Assembly (NCBI GenBank): GCA_021799405.1
Contig: JAJZAL010000301.1
Location: 1 to 5,888 of the forward strand
DNA: 5,888 nt
Source: Acidobacteriota bacterium
Lineage (GTDB): Bacteria > Acidobacteriota > Terriglobia > Terriglobales > Acidobacteriaceae
Reading direction: 5' to 3'
Of the stretch, positions 5,320 through 5,888 are shown piece after piece (the first letter of the stretch is position 1; every line of letters begins with the position of its first letter). The notes beneath the pieces were generated by a model. That model had not been told where the DNA came from. It ran no database searches and saw nothing but the letters and a program-made list of their open reading frames with translations. The translations under genes were made by a program, and so were the position numbers.

Positions 5320-5888
5320 GTGAAGCTGGAAATGAACCGACGTATTTTTCTACAGGGCCTCGCGGCAGCAGGTACTCTGGAATTCACTCGTCTTACGCCC
5401 TACGCGCATGCCCTGGCCGCAGGACAGCCCGCGAAATCAGGGTACAAGCCGGGCCGCATTCCTAACGAATACAGCCTCTTCCTTCCCGGCGAACGCGAAG
5501 CGCTTGCCTCGCCGCCGCTCATCTCCGCATTCCATGATCGACGCGTCACCCTACAGTCATCGCAACGCGCACTCGATATCGGTGAATCCGTCGACGGCTG
5601 GAAACTCCTCGCCACCTTCGGCCTCAACGGCGCCGACACCGCCGTCTTTGAGAAGCACGTCACCCATCGCGGCGCCATCGCCTACGTCACTGTCGAGCGG
5701 GGCGTAATTGCCAACATCCCCAAGATGATCGGCAACCTCTCCAGCATTCGTCCGCGGCCCATCAATACTCCTGACGTCCGCTTCCAGCGCACCGCTTTCT
5801 ACACTCCCGGACCCGACGTTCCCGGCAACTACATCCTTCACTCCGATGAAGATCCTTCTTACGAAAACGTCGCTGCCCTCGGCCCCGA
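5320..5888 (+). CDS. Tat-exported protein of unrecognised family (5' part, continues past the right edge)
   Basis: The first 189 residues are visible. The N-terminus has a twin-arginine signal: NRRIFLQGL (residues 6-14), a mildly hydrophobic stretch and small residues to about ALAAG (31-35), so the mature protein should start near 34-38 and be exported folded. The following part alternates short hydrophobic strands with turns (WKLLATFGLNG 94-104, AIAYVTVERGVIANIPKM 119-136, NYILHSDEDPSYENVAALG 170-188), suggesting a beta-rich domain. I do not recognise the family. A secreted carbohydrate-active enzyme would suit the context, but this is a guess without motif support. Codon use is richer in C-ending codons (GCC, CTC, ATC, GTC) than in the sensor genes. 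GTG 5320 is chosen for its AAGGAG; ATG 5332 is the alternative and would keep the RR motif. The 436-bp gap suggests its own transcription unit. Confidence 0.8.
   Translation, partial: MKLEMNRRIFLQGLAAAGTLEFTRLTPYAHALAAGQPAKSGYKPGRIPNEYSLFLPGEREALASPPLISAFHDRRVTLQSSQRALDIGESVDGWKLLATFGLNGADTAVFEKHVTHRGAIAYVTVERGVIANIPKMIGNLSSIRPRPINTPDVRFQRTAFYTPGPDVPGNYILHSDEDPSYENVAALGP

Noticed and set aside
5557..5841. Minus-strand 94-aa frame in the Tat protein gene
   Set aside because: It is a shadow of the opposite strand. The plus frame has a ribosome site and a Tat signal.

Overview
The window looks like chromosomal DNA from an Acidobacteriota bacterium (class Terriglobia, of the Granulicella/Edaphobacter/Terriglobus kind). 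This is inferred from three things: an Oar-like TonB-dependent receptor carrying an N-terminal carboxypeptidase-regulatory-like domain, a multidomain HisKA_3 sensor kinase of a type common in that phylum, and moderately high GC. No rRNA or other definitive marker is present, so the assignment is tentative.

Layout. Positions 1-730 (minus strand) hold the 5' end of a TonB-dependent receptor gene that runs off the left edge. Positions 731-1103 are a divergent intergenic region. It contains a LacI-family-type operator (840-853), a 7-bp-arm palindrome (942-957), and a compact 111-bp transposon-like element with perfect 16-bp terminal inverted repeats flanked by TA (965-1075). That element ends 28 bp before the next gene. 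Positions 1104-4883 (plus strand) are a tightly packed three-gene operon: a periplasmic sugar-binding-type lipoprotein, a 721-aa membrane sensor histidine kinase (overlapping it by ATGA), and a NarL/LuxR-type response regulator (overlapping the kinase by 47 bp). Positions 4884-5319 are 436 bp with no convincing gene but with an imperfect hairpin and short repeats. Positions 5320-5888 hold the start of a gene for a Tat-exported protein of unrecognised family that runs off the right edge.

How the genes may work together (inference). The binding protein has no ABC permease or ATPase beside it. It is instead fused by operon structure to a kinase whose extracytoplasmic part combines a concanavalin-like fold, a polyproline linker and two OB-like modules. 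The simplest reading is a ligand-sensing relay: lipoprotein binds ligand, kinase signals, response regulator acts. Its likely targets are the divergent outer-membrane receptor and perhaps the downstream exported protein. Binding-protein/kinase pairs are known elsewhere (ChvE-VirA, TorT-TorS, XylFII-LytS). Both intergenic regions carry the 7-mer TAGTTCA/TGAACTA as inverted pairs, a candidate regulator-binding motif, while the LacI-type site suggests a second, separately encoded regulator. Three of the five genes (receptor, binding protein, Tat protein) appear to start with GTG.
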